DNA of 12,942 nucleotides from G020348385 sp964580235 (GTDB taxonomy: Bacteria > Acidobacteriota > Aminicenantia > Aminicenantales > Aminicenantaceae). The position numbers and the translations under genes were made by a program. The DNA is taken from contig CAZOJY010000102.1 in assembly GCA_964580235.1 (NCBI GenBank), positions 1 to 12,942 of the forward strand, given 5' to 3'. Positions 1 to 7,041 of the stretch are shown here, piece after piece (position 1 is the stretch's first letter; each line of letters begins with the position of its first letter). The notes under the pieces were generated by a model. The model was not told where the DNA came from, made no database searches, and worked only from the letters and a program-made list of their open reading frames with translations.

Positions 1-497
1 ACGGTTCCGGCGTCCACCCACAGGCAGCAAGCGGTCTCGAATATGCCCGTCCCGGAAATCGTTCGGACGATTGGAACACCCAGCCTTGCCAAAGCTTCGG
101 CTGCAAATCTTTCCTCACCGCGGCGGCAGGCCATGGCCTGTCTGCCGACAATGGCTCCCTGGGGTGTCATCAACACATTATCCCTCATAAACATAGCGTT
201 GGGCTTGTCGTCGCGCATCTTTTCCACATGATGTACTTTGATACCCTGAGACCGGAAAAGCTCGACAAAAGCATCATGTTGCTCCCTCGCCTTTTTAGCA
301 TCTATGACTTCCAACCACCGGCACTCTTCGGGATCTTCGATGCCCTCGATCTCTTTTCCCGGCCGCCTCAGAAGCACGGCTCGCAATTTTCCTACTTCGG
401 AGTCACACCCCCAAGCCCCGCCCCAATATTCCGAAAAATCCTCTGCAATCGAAGTGTCAAACACAAGCCAGTCTTTTTTTGTTTTCATCGATTCCAT
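1..497 (-). CDS. DDAH/amidinotransferase-family protein, N-terminal part, cut by window edge
   Basis: Translating the reverse strand from 497 gives an open frame of about 165 codons that runs off the left edge. It contains WGCDSEVGKLRAVLLRRPGKE near the start, then NAMFMRDNVLMTPQGAIVGR, a RRGEERFAAEAL segment and GTGIFETACCLWVD. These are the landmarks of the guanidino-group-modifying superfamily (dimethylarginine dimethylaminohydrolase, arginine deiminase, amidinotransferase), which hydrolyses or transfers the amidino group of arginine-like substrates through a C-terminal Cys nucleophile. The Cys lies outside the window, so the substrate cannot be told. No signal peptide is visible, so it is probably cytoplasmic. 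Two in-frame ATGs exist (497 and 488). GAGGAG lies 3 bases before the first and 12 before the second, so the start is uncertain by three codons. It lies downstream of the FMN/NosR-like gene on the same strand but probably has its own promoter. Family assignment is fairly sure; exact activity is not. Confidence 0.8.
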   Translation of the reverse strand, partial: MESMKTKKDWLVFDTSIAEDFSEYWGGAWGCDSEVGKLRAVLLRRPGKEIEGIEDPEECRWLEVIDAKKAREQHDAFVELFRSQGIKVHHVEKMRDDKPNAMFMRDNVLMTPQGAIVGRQAMACRRGEERFAAEALARLGVPIVRTISGTGIFETACCLWVDAGT

Positions 498-520
498 CAG
501 CTCCTCACATGCTTCTTATT

Positions 521-526
521 ATTATA
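521..526 (-). promoter_or_regulatory. Candidate -10 box for the amidinotransferase-family gene
   Basis: A perfect TATAAT is read on the minus strand at 526-521. It would start transcription around 514, leaving a short leader that includes the GAGGAG ribosome-binding site. No good -35 hexamer lies 16-18 bases upstream, so this rests on the -10 alone. Confidence 0.35.
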
Positions 527-592
527 CTGAGTTTTTTCTGTATCATCTTCAGAATTTTCAACTTATTTCCAAAACTGTTTCGATTTTGATCA

Positions 593-607
593 GTCAGGTT
601 GGCTGAC
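593..607. other. Small perfect hairpin between two minus-strand genes
   Basis: GTCAG (593-597) and CTGAC (603-607) form a 5-bp stem with a 5-base loop, 10 bases past the stop of the FMN/NosR-like gene. Neither strand has a run of T after it, so a Rho-independent terminator is doubtful. It could pause polymerase or protect the 3' end of the message. Confidence 0.3.
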
Positions 608-617
608 CATATCCTTA

Positions 618-1811
618 TCACGGTTTTGGAAATGCTCTCTTTTCCCACCAGATATCGCGGATCCAGTTCCGCAGGAGCCGGATGAAATCCGTAACGGGTC
701 TCAGAGGACAGAGGTAGCTGCACCAGGGCCTGCGGATGAAAAGGGCAGCAACGAGCACAACTCCCAGCAGCACAAATTGAAAGTTGGTGCCGATCATATG
801 AAAAAAGGCTCCGAAAACCTCGTAGCTGATGATGCTCGGGTTACGGTAAAAGAGAGCAAAAACGATTGCGCCAAGGGCTAATGCCCTCTGGAACCACCGC
901 AGGGCTGTGTGGACATTTTGGGGCGGTCGGCTCTTGCCTCCCCCAATAACCGCCAGACATTCCTGGGTGGATCCGAAGGGGCAGAACCATTCGCAATAGG
1001 GATTCCTATCATCCACGATGGTAATAAACAGGATCCCGGCCAGCAAAAGGTACCAGTAGATCTCGAGCTGCCATTGGGGCCAAAATCCAAGGAGTATCTT
1101 ATTGATTAGCACAAGAGTGAGCGGTTTGTTAAACACGAATCCCAGTATAAAAAGCCCTGTCAGCATTGAAATCCAGCGGGCTGCTCTTTTGTATTTGAAA
1201 CGCCTGAGGCGCCCGATAATTCCTAATAAAAACAGCCAGGCCAAAACTGCCTCAAGGATCCCGAATCTGATTTTTGGGGCAAGCTCGGGAGGAACAGAAT
1301 AACCTAGATTTCTGGATGCGATTCGGTGGCTCGCCAGCCGTGTGGCATCCACAAGAGCCCTGGTGCTGTAGGTTGCACCCGTTATGCTGTCCACATCCTG
1401 GCCGGATATAAAAGGATCAGAAAAATTTTTTCCTTTCAGGTCCTCGAGCACACCGCGTCTTATCACACGTCCGAAAAAGGCGGCTGTTTCCTTGTGGTCC
1501 ACAACAGCCAGGCCTGTCACCGAACCTTTTGCGGAGAGGGCCACGGCCAGGCGCAGTTTTCCGCCATACCCATCAGCCATTCCGATTGCCACGTATCCGA
1601 TCAGTCCTTTTTCACCGGCATCATTCCATGCCGCAAAAGATCCTCCCGAGGCTGGGCTGAAGTGATCGGCTTCGGGAAGGGCCTGATTCAGAAAAGGCCG
1701 AATGTCCGCCTTGGCTCTGAAAGTTCCGGCAAACCAGGCGCAAACCAGAATGATCAAGGCCGGAACCGCCAAAATGCGGTCCCATTTTTGGAATGATGTT
1801 TTTTTTCTCAC
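618..1811 (-). CDS. FMN-binding / NosR-NapH-like membrane electron-transfer protein
   Basis: This 397-residue protein combines an N-terminal membrane anchor (about 12-30), an extracytoplasmic FMN-binding domain (about 60-165) and a polytopic membrane domain with helices near 185-200, 213-228, 250-266, 305-322 and 345-360. The FMN domain ends in DSITGAT (141-147), the flavinylation consensus in which T147 would carry covalent FMN, as in NqrC/RnfG. The membrane part carries CEWFCP (C273, C277) and CSYLCP (C364, C368), the paired CxxxCP motifs of NapH/NosR/PceC-type proteins. By family knowledge these move electrons from quinol or cytoplasmic donors to periplasmic reductases. Unlike full-length NosR (about 700 residues) it has no C-terminal ferredoxin domain; the size is closer to PceC/CprC-like proteins. 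The start is GTG at 1811, supported by CAGGAG five bases upstream; an overlapping ATG at 1813 is followed directly by TGA. No partner reductase is in the window. Confidence 0.88.
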   Translation of the reverse strand: MRKKTSFQKWDRILAVPALIILVCAWFAGTFRAKADIRPFLNQALPEADHFSPASGGSFAAWNDAGEKGLIGYVAIGMADGYGGKLRLAVALSAKGSVTGLAVVDHKETAAFFGRVIRRGVLEDLKGKNFSDPFISGQDVDSITGATYSTRALVDATRLASHRIASRNLGYSVPPELAPKIRFGILEAVLAWLFLLGIIGRLRRFKYKRAARWISMLTGLFILGFVFNKPLTLVLINKILLGFWPQWQLEIYWYLLLAGILFITIVDDRNPYCEWFCPFGSTQECLAVIGGGKSRPPQNVHTALRWFQRALALGAIVFALFYRNPSIISYEVFGAFFHMIGTNFQFVLLGVVLVAALFIRRPWCSYLCPLRPVTDFIRLLRNWIRDIWWEKRAFPKP

Positions 1812-1933
1812 ATGGACTCCTGAGGTGAAATGATCTTGTGCTCATCCGTTTTCCAGAAACAGCTGGTAATGTTGAGCTGATGATGAAATGCGCCATGTTC
1901 GATCTCCAAGAAAGGGGGTTTTTTAATCTATAT

Positions 1934-1962
1934 CATATACCAGATGAGCCATCCCCGGTCAA
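1934..1962 (-). promoter_or_regulatory. Candidate promoter of the FMN/NosR-like gene
   Basis: On the minus strand, TTGACC (1962-1957) is separated by exactly 17 bases from TATATG (1939-1934), a good sigma-70-like pair. It would give a leader of about 115 bases before the GTG start at 1811. The -35 box overlaps the outer edge of the tandem repeat at 1961, so the repeat element abuts or helps form this promoter. Assigned by pattern only. Confidence 0.4.
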
Positions 1963-1990
1963 TAATTCGGGGACAAATAATTCGGGGACA
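1961..1990 (+). repeat. 15-bp perfect tandem direct repeat
   Basis: The 15-mer AATAATTCGGGGACA occurs twice back to back (1961-1975 and 1976-1990). The second copy is the outer end of the left arm of the inverted-repeat element. This suggests duplication at the element's end, by slippage or by a second insertion into the same terminal motif. Confidence 0.9.
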
Positions 1991-2144
1991 GGATACGTTT
2001 TCACCTATTTCCAAAAGAAAAGATTAAACTAAAAAAAAGGAACGCTTCAATTTTTGAGGGACTTTGCTTTTCTAATATTTTTGGAAAAAGTAACACTCCC
2101 TCTTTCTTAAAAAAATAGGTGAAAACGTATCCTGTCCCTAAATT
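1979..2144. repeat. Palindromic repeat element with long inverted arms (MITE/REP-like)
   Basis: The arms at 1979-2010 and 2113-2144 are inverted repeats of 32 bp with only two mismatches; the inner 26 bp (1985-2010 against 2113-2138) match perfectly. Each arm holds GGGACAGGATACG and TTTTCACCTATTT. A weaker match continues inward (AAAAGAAAAG against the complement of CTTTCTTAA). The middle is about 100 bases of AT-rich noncoding DNA with no plausible gene. Elements ending in AATTCGGGGACAG-like motifs are, from general experience, scattered through environmental bacterial genomes and often flank REP-associated (Y1) transposases; that link is knowledge-based and not shown here. The right arm lies in the leader of the VWA gene, 89 bases before its start, and would fold into a very stable hairpin in RNA. 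Confidence 0.8.
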
Positions 2145-2232
2145 AAAAAGAAATTTTTTTGAGTTTGGATTGTATATAGGGTTGAAGACAACGATGAAAG
2201 TTGAGGTAAAAAATTTCAAACAGGAGGAAGAC

Positions 2233-4161
2233 ATGAAAAAAACAAAATTAGGAACCATGGCTATCGGGATTTTTTTCGGACTGACACTTTTTCTGGGGAT
2301 TACGCTTGCAGAAAACTTTGTTTCCCTGGAAGGCTTTGTCACCGACACGAAGGGGGTGCCTGTCGTTGGCGTTGATGTCATTGCCAAAAACACGGTCACT
2401 CAGGTCACGAATCGGACGAAAACCAACAAGAAAGGACACTACACATTTCAACATCTCCCCATCGGGATTTACGATGTTTGGGTGATGATGCCCGGCTTCC
2501 AAACTGTCAAGCAGGCTGGTGTTAATATTCGGGGCAGCAAGACAGCGGTGGTCAATTTCACCCTTCAATTCGAGGGGAATGTGATATCCCCCGCTAAGCC
2601 AGTCGAAGCAGAACTTGCTGAAGAGAAGACGGCTGACAGACTGATGCGAAGTATGGTGCCTGGTATTCAAGGTGGCGTGATGGGAGGCGTTCGTAAAGAG
2701 GCGCCTTACCAGTCGCGAACGAATTGGAACACCGAAGAATACGACCGAATATATGAAAACCGGTTCCTGCTGGCCCTGCAAAATCCCCTTTCTACTTTTT
2801 CCATCGATGTGGACACCGCTTCTTATTCCAATGTCCGCCGGTTTATCAACAACAATCAGTTCCCTTACAAAGACGCGGTTCGGATCGAAGAGATGATCAA
2901 TTACTTTTCCTACGATTACCCTCAACCTAAAAAAGATCATCCTTTTTCCATCACCACAGAAATCTCTGTTTGCCCATGGAACACATCCCACCGCCTGATT
3001 CACATCGGACTTCAGGGGAAAATTCTCGAATCGAAAAAACTCCCCCCGGGCAACCTGGTGTTTCTTCTGGATGTCTCAGGCTCGATGGGCTCTCCCAACA
3101 AGCTCCCTCTGCTGCAAAAGGCCTTCAGACTTTTGATCAATGAACTGGGACCCAGGGATCGGGTTTCCGTCGTGGTATATGCCGGAGCAGCCGGGCTGGT
3201 CCTTCCATCGACTGCGGCTTCCCAAAAAGAGACGATCGCTTCAGCAATCGAGCGGCTGAGTGCGGGAGGTTCGACAGCAGGCGGAGCGGGAATCAAACTG
3301 GCCTATAAAATGGCCCAAGAGAATTTCATTCCAGAAGGGAATAACCGCATCATTCTGGCCACTGATGGCGACTTCAACGTGGGTGTTTCCAGCACATCCG
3401 AGTTGGTCCGAATGATCGAGGACTACCGCAAAAAGGGGATATTCCTCACAATTCTCGGTTTTGGTATGGGGAATTACAAGGATGGCCGCATGGAACAATT
3501 GGCGGACAAAGGGAACGGGAACTATTTCTATATCGACAATTTGATGGAGGCCAAAAAGGTCTTTGTCAACGATATGCGGGGGACCCTGTTCACCATCGCC
3601 AAGGATGTCAAGCTTCAGCTGGAGTTCAATCCGGCCAAAGTCAAAGCCTATCGGCTGATCGGCTATGAGAACCGCATGCTCAGCAAAGAAGATTTTGCCG
3701 ACGACACAAAGGATGCGGGCGAACTTGGCTCAGGCCACACAGTGACAGCTCTTTATGAGATCATTCCCTTCGGATCGGCGGAAGAAATTCCCGGTGTGGA
3801 TGAACTCAAATACCAGGATAACAAGATCAGTCCCAAAGCCTTCAAAAATAAGGAAATCCTCACGCTCAAGCTGCGGTACAAAAAACCGGATGGCAAGAAG
3901 AGCAAGCTGATCGTGCATCCTTTGCTAGATAAAAACGTCATGCTCGCCAAGACTTCCGACAACTTCAATTTTTCCGCTGCCGTCGCCGCTTTCGGAATGC
4001 TGCTAAGGGATTCTGAATTCAAGGGAGAGAGCACATATGATGGCGTCCTTGAATTGGCCCGCAGCGGAAAAGGCAAGGATGACTTTGGTTACAGAGCAGA
4101 ATTTATTCAGCTTGTCGAAAAATGCAGCTTACTGGACAGCATCCGCTCCAAAGACAACTAA
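2233..4161 (+). CDS. Exported VWA protein (YfbK type) with carboxypeptidase-regulatory-like domain
   Basis: Read from the ATG at 2233, which has AGGAGG five bases upstream, this is 642 residues. It begins with a signal peptide (MKKTKLGTMAIGIFFGL..., cleavage near ITLA-EN at 26). Residues about 29-112 form a carboxypeptidase-regulatory-like beta-sandwich (GFVTDTKGVPVVGVDV ... GHYTFQHLPIGIYDV). A linker follows, then the YfbK-type N-terminal segment (NPLSTFSIDVDTASYSNVRR at 184-203) and a VWA domain with an intact MIDAS: DVSGS (D280, S282, S284), T348 and TDGD (D378). The remainder to 642 matches the DUF3520-type C-terminal region of this family. VWA/MIDAS domains bind metal and mediate protein contacts; the real partner is unknown. 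It should lie outside the cytoplasm. The frame stays open upstream to 2119, but that extension is read through the palindromic repeat and is not a credible N-terminus. A terminator follows, so it is probably monocistronic. Confidence 0.92.
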   Translation: MKKTKLGTMAIGIFFGLTLFLGITLAENFVSLEGFVTDTKGVPVVGVDVIAKNTVTQVTNRTKTNKKGHYTFQHLPIGIYDVWVMMPGFQTVKQAGVNIRGSKTAVVNFTLQFEGNVISPAKPVEAELAEEKTADRLMRSMVPGIQGGVMGGVRKEAPYQSRTNWNTEEYDRIYENRFLLALQNPLSTFSIDVDTASYSNVRRFINNNQFPYKDAVRIEEMINYFSYDYPQPKKDHPFSITTEISVCPWNTSHRLIHIGLQGKILESKKLPPGNLVFLLDVSGSMGSPNKLPLLQKAFRLLINELGPRDRVSVVVYAGAAGLVLPSTAASQKETIASAIERLSAGGSTAGGAGIKLAYKMAQENFIPEGNNRIILATDGDFNVGVSSTSELVRMIEDYRKKGIFLTILGFGMGNYKDGRMEQLADKGNGNYFYIDNLMEAKKVFVNDMRGTLFTIAKDVKLQLEFNPAKVKAYRLIGYENRMLSKEDFADDTKDAGELGSGHTVTALYEIIPFGSAEEIPGVDELKYQDNKISPKAFKNKEILTLKLRYKKPDGKKSKLIVHPLLDKNVMLAKTSDNFNFSAAVAAFGMLLRDSEFKGESTYDGVLELARSGKGKDDFGYRAEFIQLVEKCSLLDSIRSKDN

Positions 4162-4176
4162 CCCCCTTTCATCCCG

Positions 4177-4213
4177 GGACAGCCCTCTGTTACTGGGAGC
4201 TGTCCTTTTTTTT
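4177..4213 (+). terminator. Rho-independent terminator after the VWA gene
   Basis: GGACAGC (4177-4183) pairs perfectly with GCTGTCC (4199-4205) across a 15-base loop and is followed directly by eight Ts (4206-4213). It starts 15 bases after the stop codon. Confidence 0.85.
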
Positions 4214-4439
4214 GCGGCAAAAATAACCCCCGGATTCATCGCAAAAGGCGATTGCCTCCTTTTTAGCGATGCTGCTAAATTTTTTCTATTAAGCGATAAA
4301 AACTGTACGCCTGGATTATTCACGGGCCAAGATTGCTGCAGCTGCAAGGCCATGGCCCATGAAGTTGCAGAGAGATTGGCGCGGCTGAAGGATAAAAATG
4401 CCGATGAATAGAGGGAGAGAATATTTGAATTTTGTTTTA
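4214..4439. other. Gene-free gap with several hairpins
   Basis: No convincing gene lies between the VWA terminator and the rhomboid promoter. A reading frame starting inside the VWA gene runs on to 4411, but it has no ribosome-binding site of its own and no recognisable motif. What the stretch holds is secondary structure. CGCAAAAGG...CCTTTTTAGCG is followed by TTAGC/GCTAA around 4264-4280 with a T run. A longer hairpin has GGGCCA (4324-4329) pairing with TGGCCC (4353-4358) and an inner TTGC/GCAA stem. The tetra- to pentamer GCGA(T) recurs several times. It could be a decayed repeat or a small RNA; neither is shown. Confidence 0.4.
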
Positions 4440-4468
4440 TTGAAAATGAAGGTAGGCATCGGTATTTT
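4440..4468 (+). promoter_or_regulatory. Candidate promoter of the rhomboid gene
   Basis: TTGAAA (4440-4445), a 17-base spacer and TATTTT (4463-4468) make a reasonable sigma-70-like promoter. The leader would be about 28 bases, with GAGAAGGAAG just before the ATG at 4503. Confidence 0.45.
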
Positions 4469-4502
4469 TTATAAATAATACTGGAATTGGGAGAAGGAAG
4501 CT

Positions 4503-5981
4503 ATGTTTTTCATCATCCCTGTCGGTCATGAAAGCAATGAAGTCCGCCGTCTGCCGTGGATCACTTTCGGCATCATGGCCCTGTGCCTTGTCGTGCACAT
4601 ATTCCTGTCCATGGATGTGGGCGCAAGACAGAACCGATTGGGAAGCACGGCTGAAGAGCTGGTCCGGTATTACTTTAATCATCCCTATCTCGAACTCAAT
4701 CCCGAGATCAAAAAATTGATCTTTGGCGGTGGAAATAAAGATAGATTCGAAGCCATGATCGCCGCCTACCGCCAAATGGCCTCACGCCCAGACCGACAGA
4801 CAGTCGCCGCGGAGCAGGAAAAATTGGATCAGATGGGAACGGCATTACTCGATTCCTTGAACGAAATTCCTTACAGAAAATGGGGCTATATTCCCGCCGA
4901 TCGATCTTTCCTCACCCTTCTGACATACATGTTTATCCATGGGAGCTGGCTGCACCTCCTCGGAAATCTGCTTCTCCTTTATATAACAGGCCCTTTTATC
5001 GAGGACCTGTGGGGTAGGCCGATATATGCTGCCTTTTATCTGACGATGGGGGCACTTTCAGCCCTGATGTATGCGTCTCACTATCCCAACTTTACCGGCC
5101 CTCTGATCGGCGCATCCGGAGCCATAGCCGGTGTCATGGGGGCTTTCCTGATCAATTTTTATAAAACGAAAATCAACTTTTTCTACTGGATCGGATTTTT
5201 CTTCCGGGGGACATTCGAGGCTCCGGCCTTTGTGATACTTCCGTTGTGGGTGCTTCTCGAGTTTTTTAATGCCAGTGTTGTCGACTCCATCCAGGCTGAT
5301 GGCGGCAGTGGTGGGGGCGTGGCGCACTGGGCCCATGTCTGGGGATTTGTGTTTGGCGTGCTCGTAGCACTGGGGATAAAGCATTTCAAAATTGTCGAAA
5401 AACACATCCATCCTAAAATCGAGGCCAAAATCCAAAATGGGGAAGGAACTATCGATGCTGTCATAACAGCTGTGCACAAAAAAAATATGGGACGAATTGA
5501 CGAGGCCTATGATATTTTGATGGAAGAAGCAAAAAAAAATCCGATGCGAAAAGATGTCGTGGATGTGTTGTGGGATGTGGGTATCGAAATGGGAAAAGGG
5601 GAGGAGGCTGCCAGGTATTTTATCAAGCTGATCGAAAGCGAGGTCAGACACGATCAACTGGATGTGGCTTGGGCTCGATTTCTGGATTTGAAATCAAAAA
5701 TGCCCGATATCTCAATAAATCCGACATACAAATTTTCTTTTATAAAGTATTTGATGGAACACAGAGATATCGCGGAGGCCAAAAAAATGGCATCGGAACT
5801 TCTCGAGGAATTGAGCCCGGAATCATCTCCCGGTGTCCTTCAAAAATTTGCCGAAATCTCTAAAAATCTCGACCCTTTGATTGCAGAAAAGGCTATTCAG
5901 CTCTGCCTTAAACATCCCGAAATCGAACCGGATAAAAAACAGGAGTTTCAACTCGCTTTTGACAAGTTGACAGCGAATTAA
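4503..5981 (+). CDS. Rhomboid intramembrane serine protease with C-terminal helical/TPR-like extension
   Basis: This 492-residue membrane protein has a rhomboid core at about 130-295. The oxyanion segment HGSWLHLLGN supplies H151 and N155, GASG (203-206) supplies the nucleophile S205, and AHVWGFVFG supplies the catalytic base H278. Rhomboids cleave substrate helices within the membrane using this Ser-His dyad, so all key residues look intact. A first transmembrane helix (about 18-36) is separated from the core by a 90-residue soluble insertion rich in charged residues. The last 190 residues (about 300-492) are soluble and helical, with repeats such as GRIDEAYDILMEEAKKNPMRKDVVDVLWDVG and a similar MEHRDIAEAKKMASELLEEL, resembling TPR-like units. 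The extension may recruit substrate, but no substrate is suggested by neighbours. The start has AAGGAAG four bases upstream. The class is certain; the biological role is unknown. Confidence 0.92.
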   Translation: MFFIIPVGHESNEVRRLPWITFGIMALCLVVHIFLSMDVGARQNRLGSTAEELVRYYFNHPYLELNPEIKKLIFGGGNKDRFEAMIAAYRQMASRPDRQTVAAEQEKLDQMGTALLDSLNEIPYRKWGYIPADRSFLTLLTYMFIHGSWLHLLGNLLLLYITGPFIEDLWGRPIYAAFYLTMGALSALMYASHYPNFTGPLIGASGAIAGVMGAFLINFYKTKINFFYWIGFFFRGTFEAPAFVILPLWVLLEFFNASVVDSIQADGGSGGGVAHWAHVWGFVFGVLVALGIKHFKIVEKHIHPKIEAKIQNGEGTIDAVITAVHKKNMGRIDEAYDILMEEAKKNPMRKDVVDVLWDVGIEMGKGEEAARYFIKLIESEVRHDQLDVAWARFLDLKSKMPDISINPTYKFSFIKYLMEHRDIAEAKKMASELLEELSPESSPGVLQKFAEISKNLDPLIAEKAIQLCLKHPEIEPDKKQEFQLAFDKLTAN

Positions 5982-6020
5982 ACGGAGCTACTTTTTGAGT
6001 GTTTTGTATTTTCTGGAGGC

Positions 6021-6039
6021 AAGGCGGATTCGGCCTTTT
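6021..6039. terminator. Weak terminator between convergent genes
   Basis: AAGGC (6021-6025) pairs with GCCTT (6033-6037) and is followed by a short T run, 40 bases after the rhomboid stop and just past the stop of the opposing gene. The stem is only 5 bp, so termination would be modest, but it sits where a shared terminator is expected. Confidence 0.4.
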
Positions 6040-6041
6040 CA

Positions 6042-7019
6042 TCACTTCCACGTCCCTTGAATGTACAGCTTGTACCTCTCGGCAACCCGGCCGGTTTTCA
6101 CATCGCCTGTGTGGACCAGGATGCCCACCCGCTGGATGATCGATTCCCCTTTTTGGAGCGTGAAAGGTTTGCCGTTCCGTTCATCGGGCCGCCTGGGGCC
6201 GAAGATGCCGTATTCGCGAGTTAGCCAACGGTGCTCCCTGCCGTCGGGAAATTGGAACAAAGCTAAACCTTCTGTGATTCCATCGACGGTGTTGGAGTAG
6301 TCGATCCAACAGGCTGTTTTCATGTTTGTTTCTTCCTGGCCTGCAGAACCGTTATCGGCCGTGATGGTTCCCCCGTTTTCGCCGCTGAAACGGGAGTGCA
6401 TCCGGACAAAAGGCCAGGCATAATGCACATCGTCGCTGACGAATGTCACATCCCCGTAAGCCGCGATCAGTGCAAAGGTCATATCGATCAAATATTCGGC
6501 TCTGCCCAGCGGATGGATCACAATATGTCTCCGTTCTTCCAGCACTGGTTTGTTCCCATCCATCTCCCACACTAGCCTTTCCTCGATCAAAGCGCGGTTG
6601 CCGTCCGCATCCAACCGGGTGAACGTGTCATGGCGGATGTGATCGCGAAAGGGCGGTCCATAACTCTTTGTGCCGATCGATTGACCGGAATAAAGCGCGT
6701 TGTACAGGCTGATCTTTCTCCCCCCATCCAGCCGGACCGTGTCGGCCACATAAAATGACCGGTGATGAGGATAGGGTTCGGTCTGCTGCACCAGCATGTT
6801 TTTTCCCGAGGGGCTGACCAGCGGCCAGATGTGTGGGATGTCGAGCCAGCGGGTATATTGATAAGTGAAAGCCTCATGTCCGCCAATAATCACATGGAGG
6901 CGTCCGGCTTTATTATCCTGTTGCAGCCGGATTGTTCCCTGCGCATACGACAGATTGAGGATCAGAGCCATTCCAAAAAAGAATAAAAACAGAATTTGAA
7001 GTTTATCTGAGTAACGCAT
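6042..7019 (-). CDS. Exported DUF6807 / PmoA-like protein
   Basis: This 325-residue protein has a Sec signal peptide (hydrophobic 8-24, cleavage near SYA-QG at 26). The body matches the family annotated 'methane oxygenase PmoA' or DUF6807: HIWPLVSPSGKNM (63-75), then the conserved YPHHRSF (83-89), and later WIDYSN and REYGIFGPRRPD segments. Despite the Pfam name, these soluble proteins have no demonstrated link to particulate methane monooxygenase and usually sit in carbohydrate-degradation clusters. The start at 7019 lacks a clear ribosome-binding site and lies only 22 bases after the stop of the Gfo/Idh/MocA gene, so translation may depend on reinitiation or coupling within one transcript. 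The reaction is unknown; a role with the upstream oxidoreductase in processing an exported sugar derivative is inference from adjacency. Confidence 0.82.
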   Translation of the reverse strand: MRYSDKLQILFLFFFGMALILNLSYAQGTIRLQQDNKAGRLHVIIGGHEAFTYQYTRWLDIPHIWPLVSPSGKNMLVQQTEPYPHHRSFYVADTVRLDGGRKISLYNALYSGQSIGTKSYGPPFRDHIRHDTFTRLDADGNRALIEERLVWEMDGNKPVLEERRHIVIHPLGRAEYLIDMTFALIAAYGDVTFVSDDVHYAWPFVRMHSRFSGENGGTITADNGSAGQEETNMKTACWIDYSNTVDGITEGLALFQFPDGREHRWLTREYGIFGPRRPDERNGKPFTLQKGESIIQRVGILVHTGDVKTGRVAERYKLYIQGTWK

Positions 7020-7041
7020 TTTTAAAGAGGTTCACTTAAAC

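Noticed and set aside
2119..2232. A 38-codon upstream extension of the VWA protein beginning MKTYPVPKLKRN
   Set aside because: It is the translation of the right arm of the palindromic repeat and its flank. The internal ATG at 2233 has an ideal AGGAGG and opens directly into a signal peptide.
4037..4411. An open frame of 124 codons overlapping the end of the VWA gene
   Set aside because: It begins inside the VWA gene in another frame and crosses the terminator, and it has no ribosome-binding site. Its tail (ending ERLARLKDKNADE) matches nothing I recognise, so it was not called a gene.
6042..7019. A methane monooxygenase subunit, from the family name PmoA
   Set aside because: The protein is soluble, exported and of the DUF6807 type. 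It has none of the membrane helices of the true PmoA subunit, and no pmo/amo genes are nearby.
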